Shown here in pieces: positions 10,801 through 16,441 of a stretch of 48,848 nt of DNA; within the stretch, counting starts at the first letter, position 1, and every line of letters starts with the position of its first letter. A program made the position numbers and the translations under genes. The stretch is taken from the IMG/VR virus record IMGVR_UViG_3300044675_006066, positions 1-48,848 of that record; one strand, written 5' to 3'. This DNA comes from a virus. Under the pieces are notes generated by a model, which worked only from the letters and a program-made list of their open reading frames with translations, was not told the DNA's origin and ran no database searches.

Positions 10801-10972
10801 CGGCGTTGGTAGATTGAGTTATTTGCTGTAATTGCTTATTAGCTTGGGCTGAACCCTGAACTTGAACGTTAACGCTAACATTGTTTAGCTGATTTTGAAT
10901 CTGGCTAACAATTTGGGAAACGTTATTTGGGGCTTGTAGCTGTAGCTGTGCAGTCAGTACGAATTTAGACAT
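1859..10972 (-). CDS. Tail tape measure protein with embedded enzyme modules
   Basis: A 3037-residue tape measure protein. Residues about 60-420 match the TP901-type tape measure core (FERELIKISQVTG near the start, then a helical stretch with IGTGLRTIFTRIQRP and a hydrophobic segment near 405-440). Four copies of the tape-measure linker motif VPA-x-L-x-x-GEFV are seen near residues 480, 1385, 1430 and 2870. Between about 507 and 1217 three enzyme-like modules are inserted (listed separately). Residues about 1900-2100 hold hydrophobic and glycine-zipper segments (GAGIGFFLGGPIGSAIGATI), compatible with membrane insertion; about 2150-2800 is Gln/Lys/Glu-rich coiled coil. The length implies a long tail, although inserted domains should not count toward it. 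Start ATG has only a weak AGGG upstream. It follows the chaperone-like genes, as in siphophages generally. Confidence 0.93.
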   Translation of the reverse strand: MSKFVLTAQLQLQAPNNVSQIVSQIQNQLNNVSVNVQVQGSAQANKQLQQITQSTNAATTAAGRMGNAFAVSIRRFAAFSIATRAVGLFTSTLADAVKTAIDFERELIKISQVTGRSVSSLRDLTDSVTSLATGLGVTSGSLLEVTTVLTQAGLSSDDTKIALESLAKAALAPNFDSISETAEGAIAILAQFKQGVGALEGQLSSIDAVAGAFAVEAGDLIDVIRRSGGVFKASGGSLNELLALFTSVRATTRESAESIGTGLRTIFTRIQRPETIEFLKQFGVELVDLNGKFVGPYEAIKRLSEAISGLGEGDLTFIKIAEELGGFRQIGKVLPLLQQFSTAQAALNVAQNAGNGLTKNAEMAQASLAIRIIKVREEFLALVRSVTETTTFQVMANTALALASALIKIADSIKPLLPLLAAVAAFKAVKGIGGFLGGIGAGLTSGKTFNKGGKVLAFAKGGLVPGSGSGTADDVPAMVSSGEFVMKKSAVQRIGANNLAAMNRGGTVQEFATGGIVVDPTKIGAFFLRPEEGLDRSGASMKGSVQISNNSVLKKLGLSESKGKTRQQAFDKLTKERQASLLGLSTIPAGKIDSSKFFRQGNVNLTSSISSPGRQALRDKGVSKEEIDRIDINKVQTRLNRGIEKGKLSVESKSVPMSGSISSYFPGKDDFATSNISNIIAENTKRGLYNTVLKSVDPALSVLNNPVLSVDKQQAKRGASKISNDPNARATTEGFIFEGLIKAITGAKLSGNQANFDFPSGSMSASKASLKAMFANSSGEGIDSLIKADAKRSNSRSAIDSIKNKIANDINANRLEGISIQKFAVGGLAKPKDTLQRYFEDAAPINLGLSNSKALSKDQRKQLASDTKDLRKLRTSAPTELYSSISRSAFDKFAMDTGLNKNPDIPQGTKFNNRQSYYAPEVAKTIGKTFSLPGFVSTSKNYTVAKSFLDNAPRSEDNWAAMLTIATKKNAQGVDVAEQLKDRKINVTKQDINPRTGKMDTFFMKQPNEENEFMLSPRSRFRVDKARYVDLMGRHNLWANVQQLAVGGRAKGIDRRKKRGFFFDFDDTLAETGAIERPGTADPYSDFRGAKGKTFLESASATRYAEMAKRRAAQGNDIWVLTARPGDKDTVGGIRTFGSKHGLNFKGVIGVAGMSGKRGVNTSTAKSMILSRYTKNYPDGIVFVDDLKENILAAQEQMAQSSVPFKSVVAKKNLGGFIQRFALGGMGKPSRKVDYESGVGPSPFASQKSNKLGQEVYALQKSSGLNNLEFGDIVQTANTLGYNTIPQFKQYLAKRVAEKKNKSQLKTNVPSLLSSLKDDPRPQATSAQAAMVQQLSGPEPTPQIKRLSPQAEKMRIMLGGKPKAFASGGLVPGVGNSDTVPATLREGDFVIRKSSVSKLGAENLASMAGYAAGGNVSKSVPALLTPGEFVFDEPSAKSIGYGNLNRMNKVGKYAKGGFVGVQKFATGTSGSGAKSVISNIPVPGFDTKAPTLLNKIVAQLTGTFSIVDIDLKKSSKQFKLLQTITPDLAKSLMDYAQASNLNVKQTGQLASAYSKLVGTMLMQGDKDSQIVASMQPYVDALKADTNAKLASAKATSAMTLAGATSNVTTAATSAAQPTATTSTVGASPAAKQGINVQQVYLDAIKADYKESFQQIKNAHDQEVKSAQASGKTQQEIANITNQYKQQVQQLNTSTIAKIKTIQASAVNASATAGTILPNTSSAKVTPSSGVAIVGSGKSKAGSSGAGSSQDAQGGLIALTLLPSIIQSMIPPIDENSSAITRMTNSLLSMATTVGGVIFALQSFGVSLNVDKLKTLLGTGSGSLGDIISGVTSGKQRAGESFKEAFQTGKIDGQIKNLRDSAPNRQGNSRGAYDATSGRFVRNDTPMEQLSRQSRADQIRDLRKQRLSSPSPTSVTGKFAQNVGKVSSQGGALSNATNAAMNSANFVGKSFQSVGSGIGSGVQLAASKVGLGNVASSAGAKLSGAMAGITQASGPLITNLVSLAGPLVAIGGSALVVSSVFNTLISSMYDYDNQLKKAISKGDVSKAGKVAGQKYELEAANTARTAGATVGAGIGFFLGGPIGSAIGATIGAGIGTLFANAAPGLTESLNILFGGNTKASAIALAEAQAQAVKTSQALAEAQTTAEKSIKDFQAGTITAAEALRKVQSATQEVNTLQQKNEKAVAKNNENKSTGIGSMARNSLAYSLGGALFGVETADTRNKRIDSENAKVIEGQKASILQANDINKQVGLATARTSILSSVKAGKTREEIAAGLDSQLGDSGPQAIRKQASEAFSKAMAANKRGDTETGSAYEEQAKALRKQAEDYEQSISNLIKEQERLEKSLQALNLGLRGPAAGAGAAAAELQNFAAQIEGTALPAVNAIGLLEASATSAGAAMDKASLDKANEQVASTLKDLGASPEQVTKFQGMSGAFNSAQVKYKDVAQQIKDEQSASGKSFSPEEIRKKFAEKLGEGAPEEFKNIINGIELTDAITDQIARNDYSGIADALGEQGKKFFEPVQKVLQDYQKAQDVVVKLTKERIEAERGYIQSVREAQDLMMEGREIQSKYGGPKLTIEERRASVLTKANASNSLTGLPALSSASGADFTARSQAIQGRFASNQQQINAGEGAGTKSGEQLRQQQQDLKQAQKDQIQTIRELVKLEEENLKLISEKNKLERDSIDSLVSGDIEKFFDQQAAVGAQAAIATGDQRLIGQFGMSALGGAAQETKRQQEAGVTSMYGQNLAGPGGLTERAYGSAISAAGVQNPLAMAQVAAGTTGEEEASKARLRELGGALGETGQLGQDLSQIDVATATMNVANAEVILNNAIEKGKALGTELMANGGMVYASRGIFVPRGTDTVPAMLTPGEFVVRREAVQRGNNLQMLQSMNRGSNTATGQSSSVAMMATGGKVRYFSGGGLNGGAQSQEAGGGGGSGSGGSGFGFNLESLGKFAEALTNFNSKLATNITNLANTKFTIKLETANINVNLTGASLLKDLTDGIQAKIYEHVGQEISQYRVGNGGKLEKNGSLLNNNGQGG
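7337..7840 (-). other. Tape measure module 3: HAD-superfamily hydrolase domain
   Basis: Domain within the tape measure protein, residues about 1045-1212, bounded by VQQLAVGG and IQRFALGG. All four HAD motifs are visible: motif I FFFDFDDTLAET (nucleophile and acid Asp near 1064 and 1066), motif II WVLTARP (Thr near 1120), motif III Lys in STAKSMIL near 1165, and motif IV DGIVFVDDLKEN with paired Asp near 1181. Spacing resembles small phosphatases and polynucleotide-kinase 3'-phosphatase-type HADs with a minimal cap. Substrate cannot be read from sequence. Confidence 0.8.
7859..8500 (-). other. Tape measure module 2: ADP-ribosyltransferase-like domain
   Basis: Domain within the tape measure protein, residues about 825-1038, bounded by IQKFAVGG and VQQLAVGG. 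It carries the three-part R-S-E signature of ADP-ribosyltransferase toxins and VIP2/exoenzyme-type domains in the right order and spacing: ELYSSISRSAF with Arg near 887, GFVSTSKNY with the Ser-Thr-Ser near 935, and EENEFMLSPRSRFRV with an E-x-E near 1008-1010. In this family the Arg and Ser position NAD and the second Glu is catalytic. The region between (Tyr/Lys-rich, PEVAKTIGKTFSLPGF) fits the NAD-binding core. Target is unknown. Confidence 0.7.
8513..9430 (-). other. Tape measure module 1: possible PD-(D/E)xK-like domain
   Basis: Domain within the tape measure protein, residues about 515-820, bounded by VQEFATGG (near 507) and IQKFAVGG (near 821). The C-terminal half shows a pattern like PD-(D/E)xK nucleases: a helix with Glu in EGFIFEGLIKAITG (about 731-744), an NFDFP strand with Asp near 756, and a strand ending in IKADAK near 787-791. 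A proline precedes neither acidic residue in the classical way, so this is a weak pattern call. The N-terminal half (515-700) is Lys/Ser-rich and unrecognised. Confidence 0.3.
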
Positions 10973-11017
10973 AGCACCCTATGCTGTTAAAGACCACACT
11001 TTCCACTTTCCTACAAA

Positions 11018-11848
11018 CTATCCTTCAGGATTAACTTTCTTGCCTTTATCATCAACATACACGACTGAAGGTATATAATTACCCTGTTCGTCTAGTACGT
11101 TTCCGTCTTTATCAGTTCGCTGACCCTCATCATTGATGTACTGTCCTAAGTTGTTGATTCTGCGGCCTTCTAGGTCAACCGTTTCGCCCTTTTCATTAAC
11201 TAGGGAGAGATCGTCGTTAACGAAATGGTACTGTTTTAGGAACTTATTTTCCGGTAGGTTGGCTTCGAAGTCCTTGTCGATAGAATACATCATTTGAGCT
11301 AGGGCGGTAGCTGCCGCAAAGGCAATCTCACTATCCGACTGCTCCGTGTACTCATCTATGGAATTATACACTTTATTGCCATTTTCATAGAATGCACAAT
11401 TGGCAACTAAAAACTCAAATCTGGCGTTGTCAGAAATAGCTTCTGCTGTATTCTGCTCTAGTGCCATTTTTTCGGCAATTAGTTCTCTTAATTCATTGCG
11501 TTTTTTGCGCATATCAATGGCTATATTTTTAGCCTCAGAAGCCTTAACCTTGGCATTCTTACTATCGCCAACGTATAGCTTCTTTTCTAGGGCGATTATG
11601 TCGGCACTAATCTTGTCTTGCTCTACATCCTTGCCCTTGTCCCAAATCCCCTGCTCTTTCATGAACTTGGATAGTTCCTTCTTTGTCATAATGCCATCTC
11701 TAACACAATCTGTCCAAGCCTTGGCCGAAACTCTCTGGGCTTGCGACATTACTGCGCTTTGTGGCCTCTTAACAACAATCTTGACTGTCTTTTCGCCTTC
11801 GCCGTCTTTGACCTTAACTTCAACAACTTTATCCTTTTCCTTTGACAT
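11018..11848 (-). CDS. Tail assembly chaperone-like protein (paralogue of 12216-13253)
   Basis: 276 residues, acidic and helical. Residues about 40-155 align by eye with residues about 30-150 of the 345-aa product two genes upstream: both share an A-x-AV/CVxDGxMT followed by L/MSxxMKEQxxW, a run of heptad-like helix, an I-R-x-x-R/E segment, and a Thr-Glu near the end. Residues about 205-276 instead hold short Gly-rich repeats of the type D-x-x-G-x-x-I-x-x-x-G-x-Y/R. Position immediately before the tape measure gene is that of tail assembly chaperones, which bind the tape measure protein before tube polymerisation. No slippery heptamer was found near its end, so the usual frameshift product is not evident. 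Shine-Dalgarno GGAGA precedes the ATG. Confidence 0.55.
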   Translation of the reverse strand: MSKEKDKVVEVKVKDGEGEKTVKIVVKRPQSAVMSQAQRVSAKAWTDCVRDGIMTKKELSKFMKEQGIWDKGKDVEQDKISADIIALEKKLYVGDSKNAKVKASEAKNIAIDMRKKRNELRELIAEKMALEQNTAEAISDNARFEFLVANCAFYENGNKVYNSIDEYTEQSDSEIAFAAATALAQMMYSIDKDFEANLPENKFLKQYHFVNDDLSLVNEKGETVDLEGRRINNLGQYINDEGQRTDKDGNVLDEQGNYIPSVVYVDDKGKKVNPEG

Positions 11849-11857
11849 AATAATCTC

Positions 11858-12205
11858 CTATTTCTTTTCTGGTTGAATAACTGGAATCTTAATCGAATAT
11901 CTAAGCCACTCTACATCATAATGGGCTAATTCTGCATCAATATTGCGTGCTTGATTGTTTCCCTTGTCTAGTATTTCTGATCGCACCTTTTGAAAAACAT
12001 CCTTAATAATTTGTTGATCTTTGGTTAACTTGCCATCTGAAGTCTCCCAAAGAAAGCTAAAATTTTCTTCAATGCTACTTAATGCACCAATCATAGTAGT
12101 TTGAATTTTCTTTTTAAGAATCTTGGATAGTCTATCTTTTGACTCTTGTTTGTATCTTTCCTCTCTGGCTTTTTTGTAATCTGATCTATTGTTCAAATTG
12201 TCCAT
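11858..12205 (-). CDS. Conserved small phage protein between chaperone genes
   Basis: 115 residues, strongly basic at the N-terminus (RSDYKKAREERYKQESKDR) and helical throughout. The stretch KKKIQTTMIGALSSIEENFSFLW looks like a conserved core that I associate with small proteins near tail genes of large environmental phages, but no function is known to me. An AAGGAG Shine-Dalgarno lies 6 nt upstream of the ATG. It sits between two paralogous chaperone-like genes, 10 nt before each neighbour, so it is probably co-expressed and may act with them in tape measure folding; that role is inference. Confidence 0.6.
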   Translation of the reverse strand: MDNLNNRSDYKKAREERYKQESKDRLSKILKKKIQTTMIGALSSIEENFSFLWETSDGKLTKDQQIIKDVFQKVRSEILDKGNNQARNIDAELAHYDVEWLRYSIKIPVIQPEKK

Positions 12206-12215
12206 TATAAGCTCC

Positions 12216-13253
12216 TTACTTTGATTTAGCTTGCTTTGCGGCCATTTCCATCTTTTGCGTATGTATTTTCATTTTTTCATCGACAAATTCTTCCTGTCCC
12301 ACAGTTCCTTTAGATTCTATAATTTTGTTACGTTGATTGATAATAGATTTTGCTTTTTCGCTATTAAGATTTTGTATGTTTTTGGCCTTGTCTGTATTCT
12401 GAGCCATTATGAATACTTCTGAAGATCCCTTGATCTTTGCATTCTTGGTAGAATTCTCAAAATCCTTTTCTAGTTTTTCCTTTTCTCGTTTCCTATTTTG
12501 AACTATAAACCATCCATCTAACATATCATCGTCTTCTATGACTTCTTTACTTGGGCAGTCTAGTGACTCTTGTATGTTGTCATACATTTGCGACCAAACT
12601 ATTAAGTTTTTTTGATTGTGATTAAGCTCCGTAAGTCCTGCGTTTGCAAATAATTGTAGTTGAGATTTTTCTCTAATAATCCAAAGCGATTTCCAAGGTT
12701 CATTTCGCGCCAAATCTCTACATTTACTATCTGGAAGAAAAGATAGATACCATTGTTCAATAACTGTTTGTAAAGATGTGTCAGAAAAGTCATAAAGCTG
12801 ATTATTTTTAAATGTGAGATTTTGTATGAGCCAAGATGTTTTTTCTGTGGAAGCAAATCCTTCGCAAGTATTTTGATAGTTATAGTTTTTTTGTAATAAC
12901 TGTTCTGAAAGAATATCTTCAGTTTCTCTAATAGAAGATCTAATTCTTTTGGCTAGCTTTGCGTCTTGTCTAGCTTCATAGATATCTACTTTAAGATTTT
13001 CAACTTTCTTTTTGATTTCCTCTAACTTATTTTCGTGAAAACTTGTCCAAAGATACTGCTCTTTCATCCAAGAAGACATATCATCTTCTGTCATTAATCC
13101 ATCATTAACTGCCTGCTCATATGCTTCATTGTATTTTTGACAAGAATGTACTAATTGGTCAATTGTTGGAGAGTGTACAACTAAACCTTCTTGTAAAAAT
13201 ATCTTTCCAGATCTTATTGTTGAAATAAAAAACTCCCGCTCATGCTGTTTCAT
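12216..13253 (-). CDS. Tail assembly chaperone-like protein, larger paralogue
   Basis: 345 residues. The N-terminal half matches the 276-aa product at 11018-11848 (shared DGLMTEDDMSSWMKEQYLW-type motif near residues 52-70, then an IRSSIRETEDILSEQL helix and a TCEG near 126), so the two arose by duplication. The C-terminal third is Lys/Glu/Asn-rich and probably coiled or disordered. It is the first gene after the tail tube. The start is unusual: the GAGG Shine-Dalgarno and the ATG both lie in the loop of a terminator-like hairpin whose 3' arm is codons 5-8, so transcription and translation of this gene are probably throttled relative to the tail tube. The chaperone role rests on position and paralogy. 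Confidence 0.5.
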   Translation of the reverse strand: MKQHEREFFISTIRSGKIFLQEGLVVHSPTIDQLVHSCQKYNEAYEQAVNDGLMTEDDMSSWMKEQYLWTSFHENKLEEIKKKVENLKVDIYEARQDAKLAKRIRSSIRETEDILSEQLLQKNYNYQNTCEGFASTEKTSWLIQNLTFKNNQLYDFSDTSLQTVIEQWYLSFLPDSKCRDLARNEPWKSLWIIREKSQLQLFANAGLTELNHNQKNLIVWSQMYDNIQESLDCPSKEVIEDDDMLDGWFIVQNRKREKEKLEKDFENSTKNAKIKGSSEVFIMAQNTDKAKNIQNLNSEKAKSIINQRNKIIESKGTVGQEEFVDEKMKIHTQKMEMAAKQAKSK

Positions 13254-13279
13254 TACAAAACCTCATTGCGGGAGTCTTT
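13228..13279 (-). terminator. Terminator-like hairpin enclosing the next gene's RBS and start
   Basis: On the minus strand AAAGACTCCCGC (13279-13268) pairs with GCGGGAGTTTTT (13239-13228): twelve pairs including one G-U, with an 8-bp perfect GC-rich core (13268-13275 with 13232-13239). The 28-nt loop holds the GAGG ribosome binding site and the ATG at 13253. The 3' arm runs straight into a TTTTTTATTT tract. This is the geometry of an intrinsic terminator or attenuator placed after the abundant tail tube gene and across the start of the chaperone-like gene. Confidence 0.6.
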
Positions 13280-13325
13280 ATTTTTGTTTCCTTTTGAGTC
13301 CTAGAGCTTTATAGATTATTAATTA

Positions 13326-14297
13326 TCAAGGAGCAGGAGCATATGTTACATTGAATGTATTATATGTTGAATAGCTATATTGAACGGTGGCATTTCCACC
13401 GCTAGCATCGCCTCCACCATATGTTACAGACTTAAGAAAGCACTTATTACCAAGATCTACAGTATAAGCGCCAGCCGTCACAGAGATTGTCTGATCTCTA
13501 ATTGGAAGCTCGTCTGTGTCTTCATCAAACCCAGTGCCTGTTTCCAAAGTGTTTTCATCAACTAAGTATTCTATTTCTGCTGTAACTTCTACTGGGTAAT
13601 TTGGAATACGAGCATATGGGGCTTTTTGTCCAAGCTCTAATAAGTCTTCTCTGCCTAAGTCTATGCTAATATTCACAGATTGAACCTTGTCGCCTCCCTG
13701 TGGAAGATTTAGACCTGTAACGTCTTTTCTGGTTAATACGTTGCCACCAAGTGGTTCGTCAGTTGTGGATGTGTCATTATCAGAAATGTCGGCAGGAATG
13801 TTTAGAGTATCATTATTCCATGCCTTATGGTTGCCAGCTAGAGTGACTGACTCTGTAAGATTACCATCTACTGGAAACTGATAAGAAACACTGTTAACAT
13901 ACATACCAGTACAGTATACTGTCTGTAGTGGCGCTGACACACCGGCGTTTTCTGTATCTTTATAGATAGCAAACTTTAGACATACTCTTTTTTTGCTGTC
14001 TATTAGCAAATCTTGATCTGATCCAACTAAAGAATATACTGTTGGATGATTGTCTAATACTTTTTCTAAAGTAACTTCAATTTGTGGAATTTGAAGAACA
14101 CTATCATAAATCTCTAACTGACCTAATTCGAAAACGTTTTCAAACTCAAAGTTTGTATTTAGCCCAACAGATTGGACACCATGAAGGAATTGATAATCAC
14201 CAGCAGCGGGAGCAGCGTATTCGCCGGTAATTGCGTCTGGTAATTGAACAGCTATAGCTACCGCTTGACAAGCATAAAATGTACGATCATTTGCCAT
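13326..14297 (-). CDS. Major tail tube protein
   Basis: 323 residues. The N-terminus (RTFYACQAVAIAV), the FELGQLEIYD segment near 58-67 and the VYCTGMYVNSVSYQFPVDGN segment near 127-146 followed by ESVTLAGNHKAW are features I recognise from tail tube proteins of long-tailed phages. The product forms the hexameric rings lining the tail and is one of the most abundant virion proteins. An AGGAG Shine-Dalgarno precedes the ATG; a GTGTATAA motif lies 39 nt upstream of the start; a terminator-like hairpin follows the stop. It is thus a near-monocistronic, independently controlled unit, as expected for a high-copy protein. No sheath gene accompanies it, which argues for a siphovirus rather than a myovirus. 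Confidence 0.8.
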   Translation of the reverse strand: MANDRTFYACQAVAIAVQLPDAITGEYAAPAAGDYQFLHGVQSVGLNTNFEFENVFELGQLEIYDSVLQIPQIEVTLEKVLDNHPTVYSLVGSDQDLLIDSKKRVCLKFAIYKDTENAGVSAPLQTVYCTGMYVNSVSYQFPVDGNLTESVTLAGNHKAWNNDTLNIPADISDNDTSTTDEPLGGNVLTRKDVTGLNLPQGGDKVQSVNISIDLGREDLLELGQKAPYARIPNYPVEVTAEIEYLVDENTLETGTGFDEDTDELPIRDQTISVTAGAYTVDLGNKCFLKSVTYGGGDASGGNATVQYSYSTYNTFNVTYAPAP

Positions 14298-14336
14298 TAT
14301 ATCTCTCCTATGAAAGTTCTATAAAACTCTAATTAG

Positions 14337-14344
14337 TTATACAC
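14337..14344 (-). promoter_or_regulatory. Recurrent late-promoter-like octamer upstream of tail tube gene
   Basis: Minus-strand GTGTATAA followed by CTAATTAGAG; the same 18 bases recur at 19986-20003. There is no recognisable -35 box 17 nt upstream. Located 39 nt before the tail tube ATG. Confidence 0.55.
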
Positions 14345-14349
14345 AAAAA

Positions 14350-15324
14350 CTAGATATTAAGTTGAATTACTTCAGTGGTGGTTCTGACTATACCAGCGTA
14401 GAAATTGGTATTAATCATATCCATCCCCTGCACGGTAGAATTCTGAAAATCCATCTTTTTAGATGGGTATTTTTCGATTAAATCTGGGTACCTTAAGGCT
14501 CCAGAAACTGGAAAGCCTCTGTAATCTAGGGGCATATCTCCACTATTAGCAATACGATTGCTATCGAACATGTATATGGTTTTATCATTCTGAAATGATA
14601 TGATATCTACCAGCTTATTTCGCGTGATTTCATCTTCGGCTATGCAGTGAAATAAAACGTCTGTCAAAACCCGCTGACCACCGCCCAGTTGAAATCCACG
14701 CATAGTTCGTCTTGGTACAACTTCTACCGCTATAGCTGGAAGCTGGACCCGCATTTCTGCTGGAAGATCAAATTCTCCCTTATTTATATTAATGAAGCTT
14801 TGGCTTGGCTCAAGAGTTCTATACTGTATTTCTCTTAACCAAGGTAAATTATTAGCATAAATAATGTTAATATATTTGTAGCTATATTCAGCCTGAACCT
14901 TACTACCAGTTGGAATGGGATTGTCAAATACCACCCTGCCATTGTAATAATCTACTTTATATGCATATTGACCGGTAGTATTGGTTGGATAAAAAGTGTC
15001 GTTTATGTAAATTCCAGAAATACCGGGATAAGCTGGATTATTATCTACAAGCGGGGCTGGCTGATATGTGATGCCACTTTGCCATACCCAATTTTTTCTA
15101 AATCCTTCCCACGCAATCCCATCTGTGAAGTTGTTATTGCCAGACTTTCTCAAGATACTATAGTCTAGATTATCAGAAGAAACTTCATTAAGAGTCACAT
15201 TGAAATAGTTTCCCTTTTGAAGCAATGCCCAATCGAAAAATTCAACAATATTATCTTGCAACTCATTATTCAGAGTTGTGTCGAAAATACTGTTAATACC
15301 ATCGATATTAAGGTGATTTGACAT
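14350..15324 (-). CDS. Conserved virion/tail completion protein
   Basis: 324 residues. It begins with helical segments (FDTTLNNELQDNIVEFFDWALLQ) and continues as a beta-rich body with GISGIYINDTFYPTN and YKVDYYNGRVVFDNPIP, typical of structural phage proteins. No catalytic motif. It lies between the putative tail completion gene and the tail tube and overlaps its upstream neighbour by a TAATG junction, so translation is coupled. By position it could be a tail terminator or a neck/tail adaptor, but it is longer than usual terminators (about 130-200 residues). Function not assigned. Confidence 0.6.
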   Translation of the reverse strand: MSNHLNIDGINSIFDTTLNNELQDNIVEFFDWALLQKGNYFNVTLNEVSSDNLDYSILRKSGNNNFTDGIAWEGFRKNWVWQSGITYQPAPLVDNNPAYPGISGIYINDTFYPTNTTGQYAYKVDYYNGRVVFDNPIPTGSKVQAEYSYKYINIIYANNLPWLREIQYRTLEPSQSFININKGEFDLPAEMRVQLPAIAVEVVPRRTMRGFQLGGGQRVLTDVLFHCIAEDEITRNKLVDIISFQNDKTIYMFDSNRIANSGDMPLDYRGFPVSGALRYPDLIEKYPSKKMDFQNSTVQGMDMINTNFYAGIVRTTTEVIQLNI

Positions 15325-15959
15325 TATGCACCTAGCACGTTTCTAAATATAGCTGCTATTGCTGACTCTTGGGCCTGACCGATCAATGCTCTTGTGATGA
15401 AATTGTTCGTATCTGTGCCTGAAAATTGTGGCGGCACTCTAAAAGCTCCACCGCCAATCATGTGTCCCAGACCAGATCGGCCAACTCCAGACTTTGGATC
15501 ATATTGGTAGTTAACAATAATAATGTTATCCCCGCGCTTTAGTAACCAATCCATCCAGTGTAAGTCGCCCCCATTAATTGGCGTGTGACCTTGTGGAATG
15601 TTTAAGATATTGAGAAAATTTGCTGGTTGAAATTCTACAGTGATTCCGCCCTGAAGCTTGTTATTAAATGTTGCTATTTTGACTGTGATAGAATCTTTGA
15701 CCGCGTTTATAATACTGTTTGTTGCAGATGCGGCTTGGCCGGGAAGTAGTCCAAACTGTCCAGCCAAAGAATCTGGCGATGAGCTATTGAGCGAAATTAT
15801 CTCTGGTTGTAATAAAATCCATCCACTTATAAGTGATTGGCACTTCTGTAAAATTTCTGTTCTGCTATTACCTATTTTTGTGTTTGCCAAATCGGCAATG
15901 GCCGCATTTACTTTTTTCTCTATCTCTGCCACGGAATCTAATAGTTTTAATGTTATCAT
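15324..15959 (-). CDS. Putative neck/tail completion protein
   Basis: 211 residues. The C-terminal part has the pattern GRSGLGHMIGGGAFRVPPQFSGT followed by NFITRAL, a conserved-looking block that resembles HK97 gp10-like tail completion proteins of other phages in my memory. The N-terminus is a helix (VAEIEKKVNAAIADLAN). The ATG overlaps the stop of the upstream connector gene (ATGA), and the downstream gene starts inside its own stop, so all three are translationally coupled. Role in joining head and tail is inferred from order. Confidence 0.5.
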   Translation of the reverse strand: MITLKLLDSVAEIEKKVNAAIADLANTKIGNSRTEILQKCQSLISGWILLQPEIISLNSSSPDSLAGQFGLLPGQAASATNSIINAVKDSITVKIATFNNKLQGGITVEFQPANFLNILNIPQGHTPINGGDLHWMDWLLKRGDNIIIVNYQYDPKSGVGRSGLGHMIGGGAFRVPPQFSGTDTNNFITRALIGQAQESAIAAIFRNVLGA

Positions 15960-16441
15960 GCTCTTTTCCAGAAACAGGCGAAGTATCGGTCTTGTTTAAT
16001 GCCCATTGGAATAAATTCACCAATTCTTTCAAACCTTATTACTTTGTAGTCTTTGATGCCATTGTGAGCTATTAGTTGTTTAGCTTTTAAGACTAGTGGC
16101 AAGTCTGTCATAAGTCCAATAGTTTGAATTGATCCGTCAGGGATTTTAATATCGCTGGTAACATTTATCCACTGCCTAGAATCCCAGTAAACTTTTAATT
16201 TGATATCGGTTAGCGTTTCTACTTCTTTGAATGTCTTATGTCCAACGTCATAAACTGAATTGCCGCCGGTTCTGTGGGCATTGAGTGAATTTTTATTGGG
16301 CGCATTATTGTTTGGGTTGTAGACTATTTCTTCGATTTTATTGATAGATACTAGTTGACACGTAACGCCAAAAATATCAAACGTTGAGTCAATTAACTCA
16401 TAGTATTTATCAAAAACAGATTGAGAAATATTAATTGGCAT
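15956..16441 (-). CDS. Putative head closure (stopper) protein
   Basis: 161 residues, beta-rich. The opening (FDKYYELIDSTFDIFGVTCQLVSI) and compact size resemble stopper or head-closure proteins that sit between the connector and the tail. The start overlaps the preceding gene (TAATG) and its stop overlaps the next (ATGA). Nothing catalytic is visible. Assignment rests on size, fold impression and position between an adaptor candidate (18787-19308) and a gp10-like protein. Confidence 0.4.
   Translation of the reverse strand: MPINISQSVFDKYYELIDSTFDIFGVTCQLVSINKIEEIVYNPNNNAPNKNSLNAHRTGGNSVYDVGHKTFKEVETLTDIKLKVYWDSRQWINVTSDIKIPDGSIQTIGLMTDLPLVLKAKQLIAHNGIKDYKVIRFERIGEFIPMGIKQDRYFACFWKRA

Noticed and set aside
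11018-11100. Programmed frameshift linking the chaperone-like gene to a downstream extension
   Set aside because: No canonical slippery heptamer or long overlapping frame was found near the end of either chaperone-like gene.
11364-11371. GTGTATAA octamer inside the 276-aa chaperone-like gene
   Set aside because: It lies within coding sequence with no start codon suitably placed; taken as chance. A similar near match near 39340 is part of the large terminase stop region.
13326-14297. Tail sheath candidate next to the tail tube gene
   Set aside because: No adjacent gene has sheath-like size and content; the neighbours are neck and chaperone-type proteins, so a contractile tail is not supported in this window.
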